Positions 46,935 to 55,307 of a DNA stretch of 64,000 nt are shown here, piece by piece. The notes below the pieces were generated by a model that had not been told where the DNA came from, did not search any database, and worked only from the letters and a program-made list of their open reading frames with translations. The position numbers and the translations under genes are program-made. Source of the DNA: Brachycybe producta (Eukaryota > Arthropoda > Diplopoda > Playtdesmida > Andrognathidae); assembly GCA_036925085.1 (NCBI GenBank), contig JAUPFP010000011.1:1820797-1884796 (forward strand), read 5' to 3'. The first letter of the stretch is position 1; every line of letters starts with the position of its first letter.

Positions 46935-47366
46935 ATGGCCGAAGCACCAGAAGACCGTGAACTGAACAATTTTAAACCAGTGTGCAGAGTTTCCCCTAGA
47001 ATTATAACAGAAGAAGAGTACCGAGAGCGACGAGAAAGATTCATCGACGAGGCAGAATTAGCGTATCACTTACTCTTGGCTAACCTAAGACCGTTGGCGG
47101 GTTACCAGTCGGTACGATTTAGCTTGCCGTCTCCGGTGAGCCCAACACCGAGTTCAATACCAAGTCCAATACCAAGTCCGATACCAAGTCCGGTACATTT
47201 TTTGGAGAGTGGAGTGGCACAATTTTATCTTCACGGAACTCCAATCTTTAACGTGAGATCGGATCTTGCTGGTTTCATCGCACCTCCTTCGTCTCCCGTG
47301 GAAAGAGAACCACCGGAGCCACAGGACGAACGATTGGCAGACGACGGATTGCCATATCACGTTTAA
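46935..47366 (+). CDS. Accessory ORF A1, Pro/Ser-repeat protein (143 aa)
   Basis: The ATG lies four bases after a good splice acceptor (TGCTCTTTTCCAG, ending 46931), so this is the first ORF of a spliced message. The N-terminal half is charged, with an acidic/arginine helix (EEEYRERRERFIDEAEL). Residues about 64-86 are a proline-serine run built on SPIP repeats that stem from a 12-bp DNA repeat. The C-terminus is acidic and proline-rich (SSPVEREPPEPQDE). It lacks the CCHC/CCCH motif of the following ORFs, a signal peptide and membrane segments. No known family recognised; a matrix-like or regulatory role would be speculation. Confidence 0.65.
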   Translation: MAEAPEDRELNNFKPVCRVSPRIITEEEYRERRERFIDEAELAYHLLLANLRPLAGYQSVRFSLPSPVSPTPSSIPSPIPSPIPSPVHFLESGVAQFYLHGTPIFNVRSDLAGFIAPPSSPVEREPPEPQDERLADDGLPYHV

Positions 47367-47402
47367 AGGTGATTATATATGTAAGGTTAAGAAAATTTGT
47401 TT

Positions 47403-47642
47403 ATGGATGAGTGCATGTTGCAGGACATTTGCATATTACCCTGGTGCCCATTAAGACCAGAGTGTAATATCATTGACTTGAGTGACATTGATGTTATTTT
47501 TGTATGTACTACACATTTGAGAACATTTGAGGGTGCCGAATATAATATTTGGATGAATGCTAAAGAATTAATTGTTTCCGTCCACGATTTATGGCAGATA
47601 TTAGATGGATATTCCACTGATTTTGTAGGATTTGAAATATGA
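47403..47642 (+). CDS. CCCH-motif mini-protein Z1, type alpha (79 aa)
   Basis: Residues C15, C21, C35 and H38 form C-x5-C-x13-C-x2-H. The opening LPWCPLRPEC and middle NIIDLSDID-CTTH are shared with Z6 and Z8 (type alpha). The C-terminal half is a probable amphipathic helix (WMNAKELIVSVHDLWQIL). No signal peptide or membrane segment, so a cytosolic zinc-binding protein is the simplest reading. Its TGA stop overlaps the ATG of Z2 (ATGA). Function unknown. Confidence 0.75.
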   Translation: MDECMLQDICILPWCPLRPECNIIDLSDIDVIFVCTTHLRTFEGAEYNIWMNAKELIVSVHDLWQILDGYSTDFVGFEI

Positions 47643-47929
47643 GTTTTGTGGATGAATACGAGGTATCCTCAACCAATGATTTTGTATGCCCTTATAGTAA
47701 TATTTGTTTCAGAGCTCCAGATTTCTCAGACAATTCATATATGTGGAAGTGTATGAGCCACAATTACCTGTTTGATATTAGAGATTACCCATTTGTTGCA
47801 CTAGGAAGACCTGGATCAAACAATTTAGAAGCAAGTATAGAATATAGTGAATTTTGTGAATATATTGGACAATTTATCATACATCCAAATCTGGTTGAAA
47901 TCAAAAACTTTTTCAATAGCAGGAATTGA
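47639..47929 (+). CDS. CCCH-motif mini-protein Z2, type beta (96 aa)
   Basis: C17, C23, C38 and H41 give C-x5-C-x14-C-x2-H. The block YMWKCMSHNYLFDIRDYP and the following ALGRPGSNN match Z9 (YRWKCVTHYRHFDKRNYP, AFGRVACS), defining type beta. The start overlaps the stop of Z1 by four bases, suggesting coupled termination and re-initiation. No similarity to a known family recognised. Confidence 0.75.
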   Translation: MSFVDEYEVSSTNDFVCPYSNICFRAPDFSDNSYMWKCMSHNYLFDIRDYPFVALGRPGSNNLEASIEYSEFCEYIGQFIIHPNLVEIKNFFNSRN

Positions 47930-47944
47930 GAAGAAGTAAAGATT

Positions 47945-48154
47945 ATGTGTAAAAAAAAAAAAAAAAAATCTTTAGTAAGTATAACTTGTCCATTTAGTTT
48001 AAATTGTGTTTTTATTATAAAGAAAAGAGATAATTTGGTGAAGTGTGTTTGTCATCTTAATCATTTTCAAACTGAATACATTCAAAGTAATCGTGACTTG
48101 AAAGATAAGTTCGAAATTTTATCAGTAAAAAAGCATGAACTTAGAAGACACTAG
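47945..48154 (+). CDS. CCCH-motif mini-protein Z3, type gamma (69 aa)
   Basis: C15, C21, C34 and H37 give C-x5-C-x12-C-x2-H; CHLNHFQTEYIQ resembles Z4. Codons 3-8 are AAA inside an 18-base A tract directly after ATGTGT, making a poly-lysine start. Such a run is prone to slippage in replication, transcription and translation, so expression may be heterogeneous. It overlaps Z4 by 20 bases in another frame. Confidence 0.65.
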   Translation: MCKKKKKKSLVSITCPFSLNCVFIIKKRDNLVKCVCHLNHFQTEYIQSNRDLKDKFEILSVKKHELRRH

Positions 48155-48344
48155 TAGGAACATACCACAGTGCCCAATAGGTCCTTATTGCATTGTAAGA
48201 TTTTTTCGAGAAAGTGGTCGAGTTAAGTGTTTTGTACATGATACCTGGTATCAGACAGAAAAAATCCCAGAGAAAATTATAATTAAAGAGACAAGTAATT
48301 TGAAGTTGAAGGTAATAAAGGAAGAGGAAAAGAAAGAAAGTTAA
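48135..48344 (+). CDS. CCCH-motif mini-protein Z4, type gamma (69 aa)
   Basis: C13, C19, C32 and H35 give C-x5-C-x12-C-x2-H. The opening CPIGPYCIVRFFRESGRVKC is close to the first module of Z5 (CPIGPDCITKFHRSIGRIEC). The C-terminal third is lysine- and glutamate-rich (IKEEEKKES). Its ATG lies inside the end of Z3. Confidence 0.72.
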   Translation: MNLEDTSRNIPQCPIGPYCIVRFFRESGRVKCFVHDTWYQTEKIPEKIIIKETSNLKLKVIKEEEKKES

Positions 48345-48354
48345 GATATTTAGT

Positions 48355-48714
48355 ATGAGTGAGGATTATCAAACGAATAGGTTACAGTGCCCCATAGGAC
48401 CAGATTGTATTACTAAGTTTCATCGATCTATAGGACGGATTGAATGCCTCACCCATAAATTCTGGTATTTACCTGCAGATTACGTATACAGGTGTGCTAA
48501 TCAAGGTTATTTCCCGATACAAGCTGTTGTTGATTGTACTGATCAAGACACTGAGGAAGACATTCGAAGAATAATTATAAGTAGATGGGAATCGTGTCCT
48601 TATGCTAGGAATTGTGCCTTTGTAGCCATCACACAAAACGAAGCTCCAAGGGAATTCCAGTGCATTATACACGGAACAGTAATTAATACTCTTTTTAACG
48701 TAATCCATATGTAA
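48355..48714 (+). CDS. CCCH-motif protein Z5, type delta with two modules (119 aa)
   Basis: Module 1: C12, C18, C31, H34. Module 2: C81, C87, C103, H106 (C-x5-C-x15-C-x2-H). Between them are two further cysteines (C47, C61) that have counterparts in Z7. Module 1 resembles Z4, so this looks like a fusion of a gamma unit to a second, longer module. It is eight bases from Z6. No signal peptide. Confidence 0.75.
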   Translation: MSEDYQTNRLQCPIGPDCITKFHRSIGRIECLTHKFWYLPADYVYRCANQGYFPIQAVVDCTDQDTEEDIRRIIISRWESCPYARNCAFVAITQNEAPREFQCIIHGTVINTLFNVIHM

Positions 48715-48721
48715 AGAGGGT

Positions 48722-48946
48722 ATGGACTTAAATGTATTACCATGGTGTCCTATAAGACTTAATTGTGTAATAATTGATAGAAGAAACATAGATAACACAT
48801 ATGCTTGCCTTACACACCAAAGAATTTTTCAGATAGAAGAATACGAAAATTGGCTTCAAGTTAGAACATTATTGACAACACTAGGTGAACTATTGCAAGA
48901 TATATATAGCTTTTTCATAAGAATAGAAGAAGAAGAAAGTGTATAA
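48722..48946 (+). CDS. CCCH-motif mini-protein Z6, type alpha (74 aa)
   Basis: C9, C15, C29 and H32 give C-x5-C-x13-C-x2-H. LPWCPIRLNCVIID, YACLTHQRIFQIEEYENW and the helix VRTLLTTLGELLQDI are nearly the same as in Z8. The tail is acidic (RIEEEESV). Confidence 0.75.
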   Translation: MDLNVLPWCPIRLNCVIIDRRNIDNTYACLTHQRIFQIEEYENWLQVRTLLTTLGELLQDIYSFFIRIEEEESV

Positions 48947-49005
48947 AGAATTCCAGTTATAGACAGAAAATATTATGGTTTATTAATGAGTGATATTTAA
49001 AGGGT

Positions 49006-49365
49006 ATGGATTTAAGCATACAAAGGAAAACGGAACGAGATGCCAATAGATGTCCTTTTGGGAAAAGTTGTAGTATAGTACACGAAGATTTTCAAGAATT
49101 TGTAACATGCGAAGTCCACAACGTAAATTTTGCATTTCCTGAGTATCTATACATGTGTGGTATAAATCCTAATGTAAACAGAGTAATTTTTGAGACTAAG
49201 TGTAAAAGTCCCTTAGAAGAACTTCAGTTATTAACAGATAGAATTGGTAATCATTGTCCATTGCATGACGAATGCTTTTTTGTCTTAATTTCACCAAAAA
49301 CTTGGCCTAAACAGTATCAATGTGCAGTTCATCAAAAGATATTTAATGAACATTTGGGAGTATAA
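49006..49365 (+). CDS. CCCH-motif protein Z7, type delta with two modules (119 aa)
   Basis: Module 1: C16, C22, C35, H38. Module 2: C84, C90, C106, H109. It is the same length as Z5 and has the same spacings (x12 then x15), with the intermodule cysteines C51 and C66. It is clearly a paralogue of Z5 at low identity. Confidence 0.75.
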   Translation: MDLSIQRKTERDANRCPFGKSCSIVHEDFQEFVTCEVHNVNFAFPEYLYMCGINPNVNRVIFETKCKSPLEELQLLTDRIGNHCPLHDECFFVLISPKTWPKQYQCAVHQKIFNEHLGV

Positions 49366-49407
49366 AAGATAAAGGAAAAAAGCGTGTTTGTTTGAATTCT
49401 TAATAAA

Positions 49408-49644
49408 ATGAGTGTTGATTTAGAATTATTACCATGGTGTCCCTTAAGGTTTAGTTGTGATATTATTGATTTAACAGAAATAGAGAACATTTATGTGTGT
49501 CTCACACATCATAGAGCTTTTCAAGTAGAAGAATATGAACTTTGGCTTCGTGTTAAACAGTTGTTAACCTCATTAAATGAATTATTGCATGAATTAGATG
49601 AATATTCCATAGAGTCAGAAATAGATATTGACCGATTTAGATAA
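49408..49644 (+). CDS. CCCH-motif mini-protein Z8, type alpha (78 aa)
   Basis: C11, C17, C31 and H34. LLPWCPLRFSCDIIDLTEIE and VCLTHHRAFQVEEYELWLRV are the alpha pattern. The helix KQLLTSLNELLHELDEYS repeats that of Z6. The end is acidic. Confidence 0.75.
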   Translation: MSVDLELLPWCPLRFSCDIIDLTEIENIYVCLTHHRAFQVEEYELWLRVKQLLTSLNELLHELDEYSIESEIDIDRFR

Positions 49645-49677
49645 AGAAGTTTTATTGTCAGAAAATAATTTAGAATA

Positions 49678-49977
49678 ATGAGCGAGAATTTTAGTGATCA
49701 AGATAAGGTTTATAGGTGTCCTGAACTAAAAAATTGTTTCAAAACACAGTGTCACCATCATAGACAAGATTATAGGTGGAAGTGTGTTACACATTATAGG
49801 CATTTTGATAAAAGAAATTACCCAGAGATAGCATTTGGGAGAGTTGCATGTTCATATGAAAAAGCAGTTAGAGAATTGATAGATTTTAATGAGTATTTGT
49901 CCCGCTTAGGTCACCCCGCAAAAACACAGGAAAGAATAGATTTTTTCGTACAAAGAGACTTAGAAGGGGAAGATTAA
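49678..49977 (+). CDS. CCCH-motif mini-protein Z9, type beta (99 aa)
   Basis: C14, C20, C36 and H39, with additional C and H residues (CHHH) in the spacer. It is the paralogue of Z2. The end (FFVQRDLEGED) is charged. The gag ATG follows 31 bases after its stop, in a different frame. Confidence 0.75.
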   Translation: MSENFSDQDKVYRCPELKNCFKTQCHHHRQDYRWKCVTHYRHFDKRNYPEIAFGRVACSYEKAVRELIDFNEYLSRLGHPAKTQERIDFFVQRDLEGED

Positions 49978-50008
49978 AGATTAAAATTAAAAGTTGTTTG
50001 GAAATTAG

Positions 50009-51220
50009 ATGGAAGAAGACAAAATGGCTTCCAATGATGGAGAAGTCGGTAACTCCAATGGTAGTGCAGAAGGTAACGCAAATACGAATCTTAACATGCA
50101 TCACACAGGGTTAATACCATATTTTTCTGGGGATGAAAAAGGACCATCCGCCAAAGAGTTTTTTGAGCAAATAGAAGGTGTAGCTAATTTAGCAAGATGG
50201 ACAGAAGAGTTCCAGATCATTCTGATAAAATCCAAGTGCAGAGGTCCTGCTGCGGAATTTTTCAGAGATCATCCAAGCATTCGACAGATAAACTCAATTG
50301 AAGAGTTAAAAGCGTTGATGATACAAAGATTCGAGCCAATCGAACCTAAGTTGGTATCAATGCAGAAGTTTTTAGAAGAAAAACAGAGCAACACGGAAAG
50401 CGCTATTGAGTATATTTCCAGAGTAAAGACCAGAGGAAGAGCCTTCACCGAGGAAAATCCCAGTGCCGACCAGATAGCAGTCAGAGATGGGATGATACAA
50501 AATCAAATCATCAAAGGATTGCATCCAAGAATAAAAAGATTTGTACTTTCACGGAATCCTGCTGATTTGAACGAAACAATCAGAATCATTCTAGCGGAAG
50601 AAGAAAATGAGAAGTTGGTTCATGCGAAATATGGAATAAATGTAATAGAGACGATTACTGAAGAAAAGGAGATGCTGAAGAAATTTGAAGAGAAATTAAA
50701 GCAATTGGATGCTCAGAGAACTAAAGACATTGCAGTATTGGACCAGAAGTTTCAAGAAAAAATAAAGGCTCAAGAGAATGCCAAGAAAGAGGAAGGAAGT
50801 AATCAAAGGATGGATAAACGAAATGTTGAATGTTTCAGATGTCACAAGAGAGGACATTATGCTAATGAGTGTTGGTCAAAACCAACAATTCCACAGCAAT
50901 GGAGAAATCCGAGTTACCCACAACCAAATTGGAATCAGCCACAAGCTTTTCAGCCTAATGGTAGAGCTCCTAATTTTGGAAATACACAGAGAAATGTGCA
51001 GATTGAAAGGCAGAGAGGCCAAGGATGTTATAATTGTGGGAAAATGGGTCATTATGCAAAGGATTGTAGAATGAAACAAGTCCAAAGACAAAGTGAACCC
51101 ATAGTATGTTTTAAATGTGGAAAGCAAGGTCATTTTGCAAATGTTTGTAGATTAGGAGCAAGACAGAACCCAGGGAATCAGGTTCGAAGAAATCAAGCAA
51201 ATGGTAGGACGGAAAACTAG
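50009..51220 (+). CDS. gag: Gag polyprotein (403 aa)
   Basis: Structural precursor that assembles the particle and binds genomic RNA. A capsid-type helical region spans about residues 35-215 (YFSGDEKGPSAKEFFEQIEG, and FRDHPS, NPADLNETIRIILAEEEN typical of gypsy gag). A charged coiled-coil stretch follows at about 220-265. Three CCHC zinc knuckles then occur near residues 274, 340 and 367 (CFRCHKRGHYANEC, CYNCGKMGHYAKDC, CFKCGKQGHFANVC). Three knuckles is more than the one or two usual in gypsy. It ends with TAG at 51218-51220; the pol frame is -1 relative to gag and opens at 51208. Confidence 0.92.
   Translation: MEEDKMASNDGEVGNSNGSAEGNANTNLNMHHTGLIPYFSGDEKGPSAKEFFEQIEGVANLARWTEEFQIILIKSKCRGPAAEFFRDHPSIRQINSIEELKALMIQRFEPIEPKLVSMQKFLEEKQSNTESAIEYISRVKTRGRAFTEENPSADQIAVRDGMIQNQIIKGLHPRIKRFVLSRNPADLNETIRIILAEEENEKLVHAKYGINVIETITEEKEMLKKFEEKLKQLDAQRTKDIAVLDQKFQEKIKAQENAKKEEGSNQRMDKRNVECFRCHKRGHYANECWSKPTIPQQWRNPSYPQPNWNQPQAFQPNGRAPNFGNTQRNVQIERQRGQGCYNCGKMGHYAKDCRMKQVQRQSEPIVCFKCGKQGHFANVCRLGARQNPGNQVRRNQANGRTEN
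51205..51220 (+). promoter_or_regulatory. Gag-pol junction with possible -1 frameshift site
   Basis: The pol frame opens after a TAG at 51205-51207 and gag stops at 51218-51220, leaving a 13-base window for a -1 shift. GGAAAAC at 51211-51217, directly before the gag TAG, is the only slippery-looking word; its P-site half is not canonical. Re-initiation at the ATG of 51259 is an alternative. Confidence 0.35.
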
Positions 51221-51258
51221 AAACTCCTTCAAAGAATAGAACGCGTCAATGGGGGAGA

Positions 51259-54200
51259 ATGTATGAAAACCGCGTCACATTAAACATTCTGAATGACACA
51301 ACATGTCCTATCTTTTTAGCTCAGTCGAAAAACAATCTGATAAAGATTCTATATGACACAGGAGCAGGAATATCGATAATTTCCAAATCCTTATTTGAAA
51401 AGATAAAAGGACGGAAATCACGAGATATAAAGCCTATCACTGATCAAGCTAAGGTTATAATTACCACAGCGAATGGTACACCGTTTCGTACAAAGGGATT
51501 ATATGAAATACCCGTACGTATTACAGCAGAGAAAGTGGAAAAGGTTCCTTTATACGTGAGTGCAGAAGATTTGCCAAAGAAATATCAGATGATTTTCGGC
51601 ATAGATGTGATAAAGCAGTTAGGATTAACATATGAACCCTTGCTTGATGTAATTGGTTATAATGGGATGAAAATTAAGACAAGAAGTTTAGAGAAAAATG
51701 AAATGATTAATATGTTGCAGAAAAAGGGAGATAAAGAATGGATATTAGAAGTAGTAAGTAAAACGGAGACAGAGAATCAGAATCAATTAAGAAAATTTTT
51801 GGAGAAAAATGATGATATATTTGCAGGTTCACTTAAAGAACTGAAACCGACACCTGTTGTTGAACAAGAAATCCACATGGTGGATCAAGTTCCAGTTTTT
51901 ATACGACCATACAAGTTGCCACAGAAATCAGAAGTAGTTATGAAAGAGAAAATTGATGAGTTATTAGATGCAGGAATAATTAGACCATCGTTAAGTCCTT
52001 ACTCAGCACCGTGCATGCTTATAGGAAAACCAGATGGGAGTCAAAGATTAGTTGTTGATTATCGAGCATTGAATTTAAAGGTAGTTAGTGATAAATATCC
52101 ATTACCAGAGCTTTTGGGAGTAAGTAATCAATTAGGAGAAGCTGTTTATTTTTCTACTTTAGACATGGCAAGTGGTTTTTACCAGATTCCCATAACAGAA
52201 GAAGATAAAGCAAAAACAGGTTTTAGTACACCTTTTGGACACTATGAATTCAACAGATGTCCAATGGGACTAAAAACATCTCCAAGTGTATATCAGAGAC
52301 TTATGGATAATGTATTAGGTGATTTGAAAGGGAAAATTTGTTTTGTTTACATGGATGATATTATTGTATACAGTAAAACTATAGAGGAACATTATGAAAG
52401 GTTAAATTTAGTGTTTGAGCGACTTAGAAATGCAAACTTAAAAGCAAAACCAACAAAATGTTTGTTCCTACAGAAGGAAATAAACTATCTAGGACATACA
52501 TTTACACAAGGGAAATTCCAACCAGGTGGAAAGAAAGTAGAAGCAGTAGAAAATTTTCCGAGACCAACAAGTGTCAAGAAAATACAAAGTTTTGTGAGAT
52601 TAGTAAACTTTTATAGAAAATTTATTCCAAATTGTGCAAGTTTAGCAGGTCCATTAACAAAGTTGTTAAGTAAAGATACTCCATTTCTTTGGACAAAAGA
52701 CTGTGAAGAATCTTTTCAGAAATTAAAAGGATGTTTGATTACATATCCAGTTTTGATAATGCCAAATTTTGAAAGACCATTTTATTTGACTACTGATGCA
52801 AGTAATGAAGCAATCGGGGCAATCCTCGAACAAAAGATTGACGGTCAATTACACCCAATATCTTATGCGAGTAGGAAGCTCACCAAATCAGAACAAAATT
52901 ATTCTACGACATGGAAAGAGGCATTAGCATGTGTTTATGGTGTAAATTATTTTCGATATTACTTGATGGGAAGAAAGTTTACTCTTATCACAGATCATCA
53001 ACCATTAAAATACTTGATGACTATGAAAAAGGATAAAGCTATGTTAACTAGATGGGCATTACAGTTACAACAATATGATTTTGAGGTTTTATATAGAAAA
53101 GGTAAAGAGAATACTAATGCAGATGCTTTGAGTCGAAATCCTGTAGAAAGCAAAGAATTAAATGTGTTAAATGAACAAGAAACTTGGGAAGAACATGAGG
53201 TTGCTAAAGATCAAGAAAATTGCGAAGAATTGAAATCTTTCATGGAATGTTTATATGGTTGTCCAGTAGATAAAAAGGTAAAAGAAAAAGTTGATAAGTT
53301 GGGTTTAGAATTAAATACAAAAGGTTGGTTAGTAAAAAGATCCGAAAATAAATTAAGAACTGTAGTCCCTTTGAGTAAAAGAAATTATGTGTTGAAAATG
53401 TGTCATGATAATATTACAGCAGGTCATTTTGGTATTGAAAAAACAACAAGCAAAGTTGCAGACAGATTTTATTGGGAAACTTTAAAGAAAGATGTGAAAC
53501 AATATTGTGAAGCTTGTGTATCGTGTAATCAGAAAAAGATTCCACATGGGAAAAGTCCATTATGTAAGTTCCCAGCACCATCCAAACCATTTGAAAGAAT
53601 TGGAATGGATATACTAGGTCCTTTACCTACTACACAGAATGGAAATAAATACATTGTAGTTATTTGTGATTATCTAACAAGATACCCAGAAGCATTTGCT
53701 ATTCCAGATCAGAAAGCTGAAACCATTGCAAATTTGTTAGTAAGAGAAATTATTTCACGGTATGGTAGTCCCCAGACTCTAATAACAGACAGAGGTGCAA
53801 ACTTTATGTCTGAACTTATGAAAAGTCTGTGTGAGACATTCGGAATTAAAAAGATTTTTACGTCAGCATATCACCCGCAAACAGATGGTTTAGTTGAGAG
53901 ATTCAACAGGACACTAACAACAATGTTATCACATTATGTTGATAGTTCACAAAGAAATTGGGATGAGGAACTTCCATTAGTATTGATGGCATATCGTAGT
54001 GCGATGCATTCAAGCACTAAGGAGACACCTTATTTTTTATTGTTTGGACAGGATATGAATTTACCATTTGATTTAATAGGAGATGAACCTCAGCCAGTGT
54101 ACAACACTGAAGACTATGGAAAGGTAGTGGCAAATAGGATGCAGAAGATACATGATATAGCAAAAGAGAGTTTAGAAAAATCAGCAGAAAATCAAATTAG

Positions 54201-55071
54201 ATATCAAGGAAAGAAAAGAAAAAATAAAGGAATACAAGTAGGTGAAAAAGTATATTTGAATGTACCACAAGTAGCACAAGGTAAAACGAAAAAATTAGCG
54301 AAGTTGAACAAAGGTCCTTATCGAGTCATTAGACAAACATCACCTGTTAATTTTGAGATAAAGCACATGTATAGACACAAAGATGTACAAATAGTTCATG
54401 AAGAGAGATTAAGAGTAGTAAAAGGAAAAAATCCATGGGAAAAGATTGAGGACTGTACAGAAAAGGTGAAAGAACCTAAAGAACAAAGCAGAAAAGGCAA
54501 AAGGCCTAGTGAATCGAGTAATTCAAGTTCAGATGAAGATGATGAAGACAATGCAGATAAAATTGATTATTGTTGTGAAAAGGTACCTACAGTAAATACT
54601 AAGACACCTAAGGGAATTATTCGGAACACAGAAGCCGTACCCAGTACTAGTGGTTATAATTTACGAAGTAAAGGTTCCATACAGTTTGCTACGCCATTAC
54701 CAGTAAGAACAAGAAGAATTACACCTAGGACAGAAGTATTACCTAGACTACCAGATCCACCTAGAGTTAAACCAGGCGAATCTGAAGATGAAGGAGATTT
54801 GAGTTTAGCAAGGTTACGTAAAAAGTTGCAAGAGATATTGAATAAAGGAAATTCTAGGGATACCCAAGAGGAAGATAGACATCCTCCAAGTATTTCGGAA
54901 TCCCAAGAAATTAGTGCATCAGAAGAAGAAATTCAGAGTGAACAGGATTCTATAATTGAAGAAGATACTAGAAAAACTGGTCAAGAAGAGCCAGAAGATA
55001 ATGTAGCAGGACAATTGTTAGACAAGATGTTTAAATTAGTAAGTGTGATAGAAAGAATGAGTAAGAAATAA
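51259..55071 (+). CDS. pol: Pol polyprotein: protease, reverse transcriptase, RNase H, integrase (1,270 aa from first ATG)
   Basis: Copies the RNA genome into DNA and integrates it. Retropepsin active site DTGA at residues 33-36. RT catalytic YMDD at 364-367, after LDMASGFYQIP and FSTPFGHYEF. RNase H starts at LTTDASNEAIGAIL and ends at ENTNADALSR. The integrase zinc finger begins around H716 (HDNITAGHFG, CEACVSCNQ), and the catalytic triad is D784, D844 and E880 with the 35-residue spacing of DD35E. A GPY/F-like LNKGPYRVI follows. The last 200 residues are an unusual Ser/Glu/Asp/Lys-rich tail with no chromodomain seen. The frame is open upstream of this ATG to 51208, overlapping gag by 13 bases. 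All catalytic residues are present, so the element may be active. Confidence 0.95.
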   Translation: MYENRVTLNILNDTTCPIFLAQSKNNLIKILYDTGAGISIISKSLFEKIKGRKSRDIKPITDQAKVIITTANGTPFRTKGLYEIPVRITAEKVEKVPLYVSAEDLPKKYQMIFGIDVIKQLGLTYEPLLDVIGYNGMKIKTRSLEKNEMINMLQKKGDKEWILEVVSKTETENQNQLRKFLEKNDDIFAGSLKELKPTPVVEQEIHMVDQVPVFIRPYKLPQKSEVVMKEKIDELLDAGIIRPSLSPYSAPCMLIGKPDGSQRLVVDYRALNLKVVSDKYPLPELLGVSNQLGEAVYFSTLDMASGFYQIPITEEDKAKTGFSTPFGHYEFNRCPMGLKTSPSVYQRLMDNVLGDLKGKICFVYMDDIIVYSKTIEEHYERLNLVFERLRNANLKAKPTKCLFLQKEINYLGHTFTQGKFQPGGKKVEAVENFPRPTSVKKIQSFVRLVNFYRKFIPNCASLAGPLTKLLSKDTPFLWTKDCEESFQKLKGCLITYPVLIMPNFERPFYLTTDASNEAIGAILEQKIDGQLHPISYASRKLTKSEQNYSTTWKEALACVYGVNYFRYYLMGRKFTLITDHQPLKYLMTMKKDKAMLTRWALQLQQYDFEVLYRKGKENTNADALSRNPVESKELNVLNEQETWEEHEVAKDQENCEELKSFMECLYGCPVDKKVKEKVDKLGLELNTKGWLVKRSENKLRTVVPLSKRNYVLKMCHDNITAGHFGIEKTTSKVADRFYWETLKKDVKQYCEACVSCNQKKIPHGKSPLCKFPAPSKPFERIGMDILGPLPTTQNGNKYIVVICDYLTRYPEAFAIPDQKAETIANLLVREIISRYGSPQTLITDRGANFMSELMKSLCETFGIKKIFTSAYHPQTDGLVERFNRTLTTMLSHYVDSSQRNWDEELPLVLMAYRSAMHSSTKETPYFLLFGQDMNLPFDLIGDEPQPVYNTEDYGKVVANRMQKIHDIAKESLEKSAENQIRYQGKKRKNKGIQVGEKVYLNVPQVAQGKTKKLAKLNKGPYRVIRQTSPVNFEIKHMYRHKDVQIVHEERLRVVKGKNPWEKIEDCTEKVKEPKEQSRKGKRPSESSNSSSDEDDEDNADKIDYCCEKVPTVNTKTPKGIIRNTEAVPSTSGYNLRSKGSIQFATPLPVRTRRITPRTEVLPRLPDPPRVKPGESEDEGDLSLARLRKKLQEILNKGNSRDTQEEDRHPPSISESQEISASEEEIQSEQDSIIEEDTRKTGQEEPEDNVAGQLLDKMFKLVSVIERMSKK

Positions 55072-55307
55072 TTCGGTTAAGGTAGTCATTGAAAGGAAAA
55101 TGATGAAAAAGTTATGATAAATAATAGAGATTTTGAGAAAAAATGTTTGAGTTTAGATTAGCGGACAAAGTATTGATATTGTTAATGAATTGTTAGACAA
55201 CATGACATTGAGTTAGCTTATCTATATTTAACGACTAATGAGTAAAAATGAATGGTTTATTGAATTAATGAAGATAAAAAGATGACAGAGAAATAAGAAT
55301 AATTAAA

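Noticed and set aside
54241..54451. Integrase chromodomain
   Set aside because: The GPY/F-like motif is present, but the aromatic cage and fold pattern of a chromodomain were not seen.
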